Notes under the pieces: generated by a model | What the model was told of the DNA's origin: nothing | Seen by the model: only the letters and a program-made list of their open reading frames with translations | The model's database searches: none | Translations under genes and position numbers: made by a program | In this document: positions 63,634-64,000 of the stretch, piece after piece | Layout: the number at the start of each line of letters is the position of its first letter | Position numbering within the stretch: the first letter of the stretch is position 1 | Source: Pirellula sp. | Lineage (GTDB): Bacteria > Planctomycetota > Planctomycetia > Pirellulales > Pirellulaceae | Length of the DNA stretch: 64,000 bases | Assembly: GCA_021300155.1 (NCBI GenBank) | Contig: JAJTID010000001.1 | Span: 1-64,000 of the forward strand | Direction of reading: 5' to 3'

Positions 63634-64000
63634 TTACTCCTTGAGAAGCCGTCCGATAAGGTTTCCGTAAGCTTGGTCTTGGTGTTGAATCAGTCGTAGG
63701 TTGGATTCATAAGCCCGCGAGGCTTCAATCAGTTCCATCATCGCCATGGTGGGGTTGACGGCTGACTTCTCAAGGAACCCACTAACGACCGCTCGCTCGT
63801 TCGGCGGTACTGGCTGCACCTCAGCCAATGGCTTGAAGAGATTATCTCCTGCCCGTGATAGGTCCCCAAGATTCTCAGGACGAACTGCCATTAGATTGAT
63901 CGCGGCTCCATTCTGTCGAATAGTCCCGTCGTCATTCACTTCATAACGATTCGTTGGATCGATTTGAATCGGATTTCCGTCGGCGCTGAGAACATAGTCG
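63634..64000 (-). CDS. flgF: Flagellar rod protein FlgF-type (partial)
   Basis: The gene runs off the right edge; about 121 C-terminal codons are present. The frame continues from DYVLSADGNPIQIDPTNRYE and on, through NDDGTIRQNGAAINLMAV, to FLEKSAVNPTMAMMELIEAS and RAYESNLRLIQHQDQ, which is the C-terminal coiled coil of FlgF/FlgG family proteins. Its place just upstream of flgG makes FlgF, the proximal rod protein, the most likely identity. The end GNLIGRLLKE is normal. Confidence 0.88.
   Translation of the reverse strand, partial: DYVLSADGNPIQIDPTNRYEVNDDGTIRQNGAAINLMAVRPENLGDLSRAGDNLFKPLAEVQPVPPNERAVVSGFLEKSAVNPTMAMMELIEASRAYESNLRLIQHQDQAYGNLIGRLLKE

Overview
The window looks like chromosomal DNA of a planctomycete, most likely of the Pirellulaceae. 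The support is the gene families present: a DUF1559 prepilin-like protein with a small lipoprotein partner, a giant secreted protein joining a ceramidase-like domain, a PVC-type dehydrogenase propeller and a CxxCH haem site, MJ0042-type zinc ribbons, an AIM24 protein, DUF447, and intergenic TAGCTTTAACCCGCAGCG repeats. Base composition is near balanced, genes lie on both strands in short operons, and I see no rRNA, tRNA, insertion sequence, prophage or CRISPR array.

Layout. 1-4.5 kb: the 3' end of groEL with its terminator, then a two-gene RND efflux system (adaptor and AcrB-type pump, translationally coupled). 4.6-7.3 kb (minus): glycogen synthase and a GalT-family nucleotidylyltransferase whose active site looks more like ADP-glucose phosphorylase than GalT. 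7.5-12.5 kb: a small conserved protein, a five-unit 18-bp repeat array, and the 1402-residue fusion. 12.6-15.7 kb: a three-gene Mla-type lipid-transport operon (MlaE-, MlaF- and MlaD-like). 15.7-21 kb: a probable outer-membrane protein, a PaaK-like AMP-forming ligase divergent by 20 bp from a DUF447 protein, and an Hsp70-like protein. 21.3-27.5 kb: ribosomal protein S1, RpiB, an MFS transporter whose 3' end runs antisense into rpiB, and a primary-type sigma factor. 28.5-34.7 kb: small envelope proteins, AIM24, the DUF1559/lipoprotein pair with a perfect hairpin between them, a WD40-type lipoprotein, a thioredoxin-like ferredoxin and a TPR membrane protein. 34.9-43.5 kb: nitrilase-family amidohydrolase, SDR, DUF1684/hydrolase fusion with a thioesterase, PPP-type phosphatase with an RNase HII-like protein, a Wzz-like chain-length protein and ClpS. 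43.7-51 kb: an orphan HlyD adaptor, DAHP synthase, a secreted lactonase preceded by a decayed partial copy of itself, a decayed WG-repeat gene, and GatB. 51.4-59 kb: a secreted protein of unknown function, a two-domain fasciclin protein, a PlsC-like acyltransferase, a small conserved protein, two tandem paralogous membrane proteins, UvrB and a TPR-like secreted protein. 59.2-64 kb: a secreted M64 metallopeptidase convergent with a flagellar operon flgF(partial)-flgG-flgA-flgH.

Most of the window is ordinary core chromosome. I did not find a clear new defence or mobile system. The points most worth a second look are the GalT-like gene coupled to glycogen synthase, the two structured repeat families (one with a compensatory base change between copies), the MFS/rpiB antisense overlap, the DUF1684/hydrolase fusion, the divergent RNase HII-like gene, and the two decaying genes at 46.4 and 48.9-49.6 kb.
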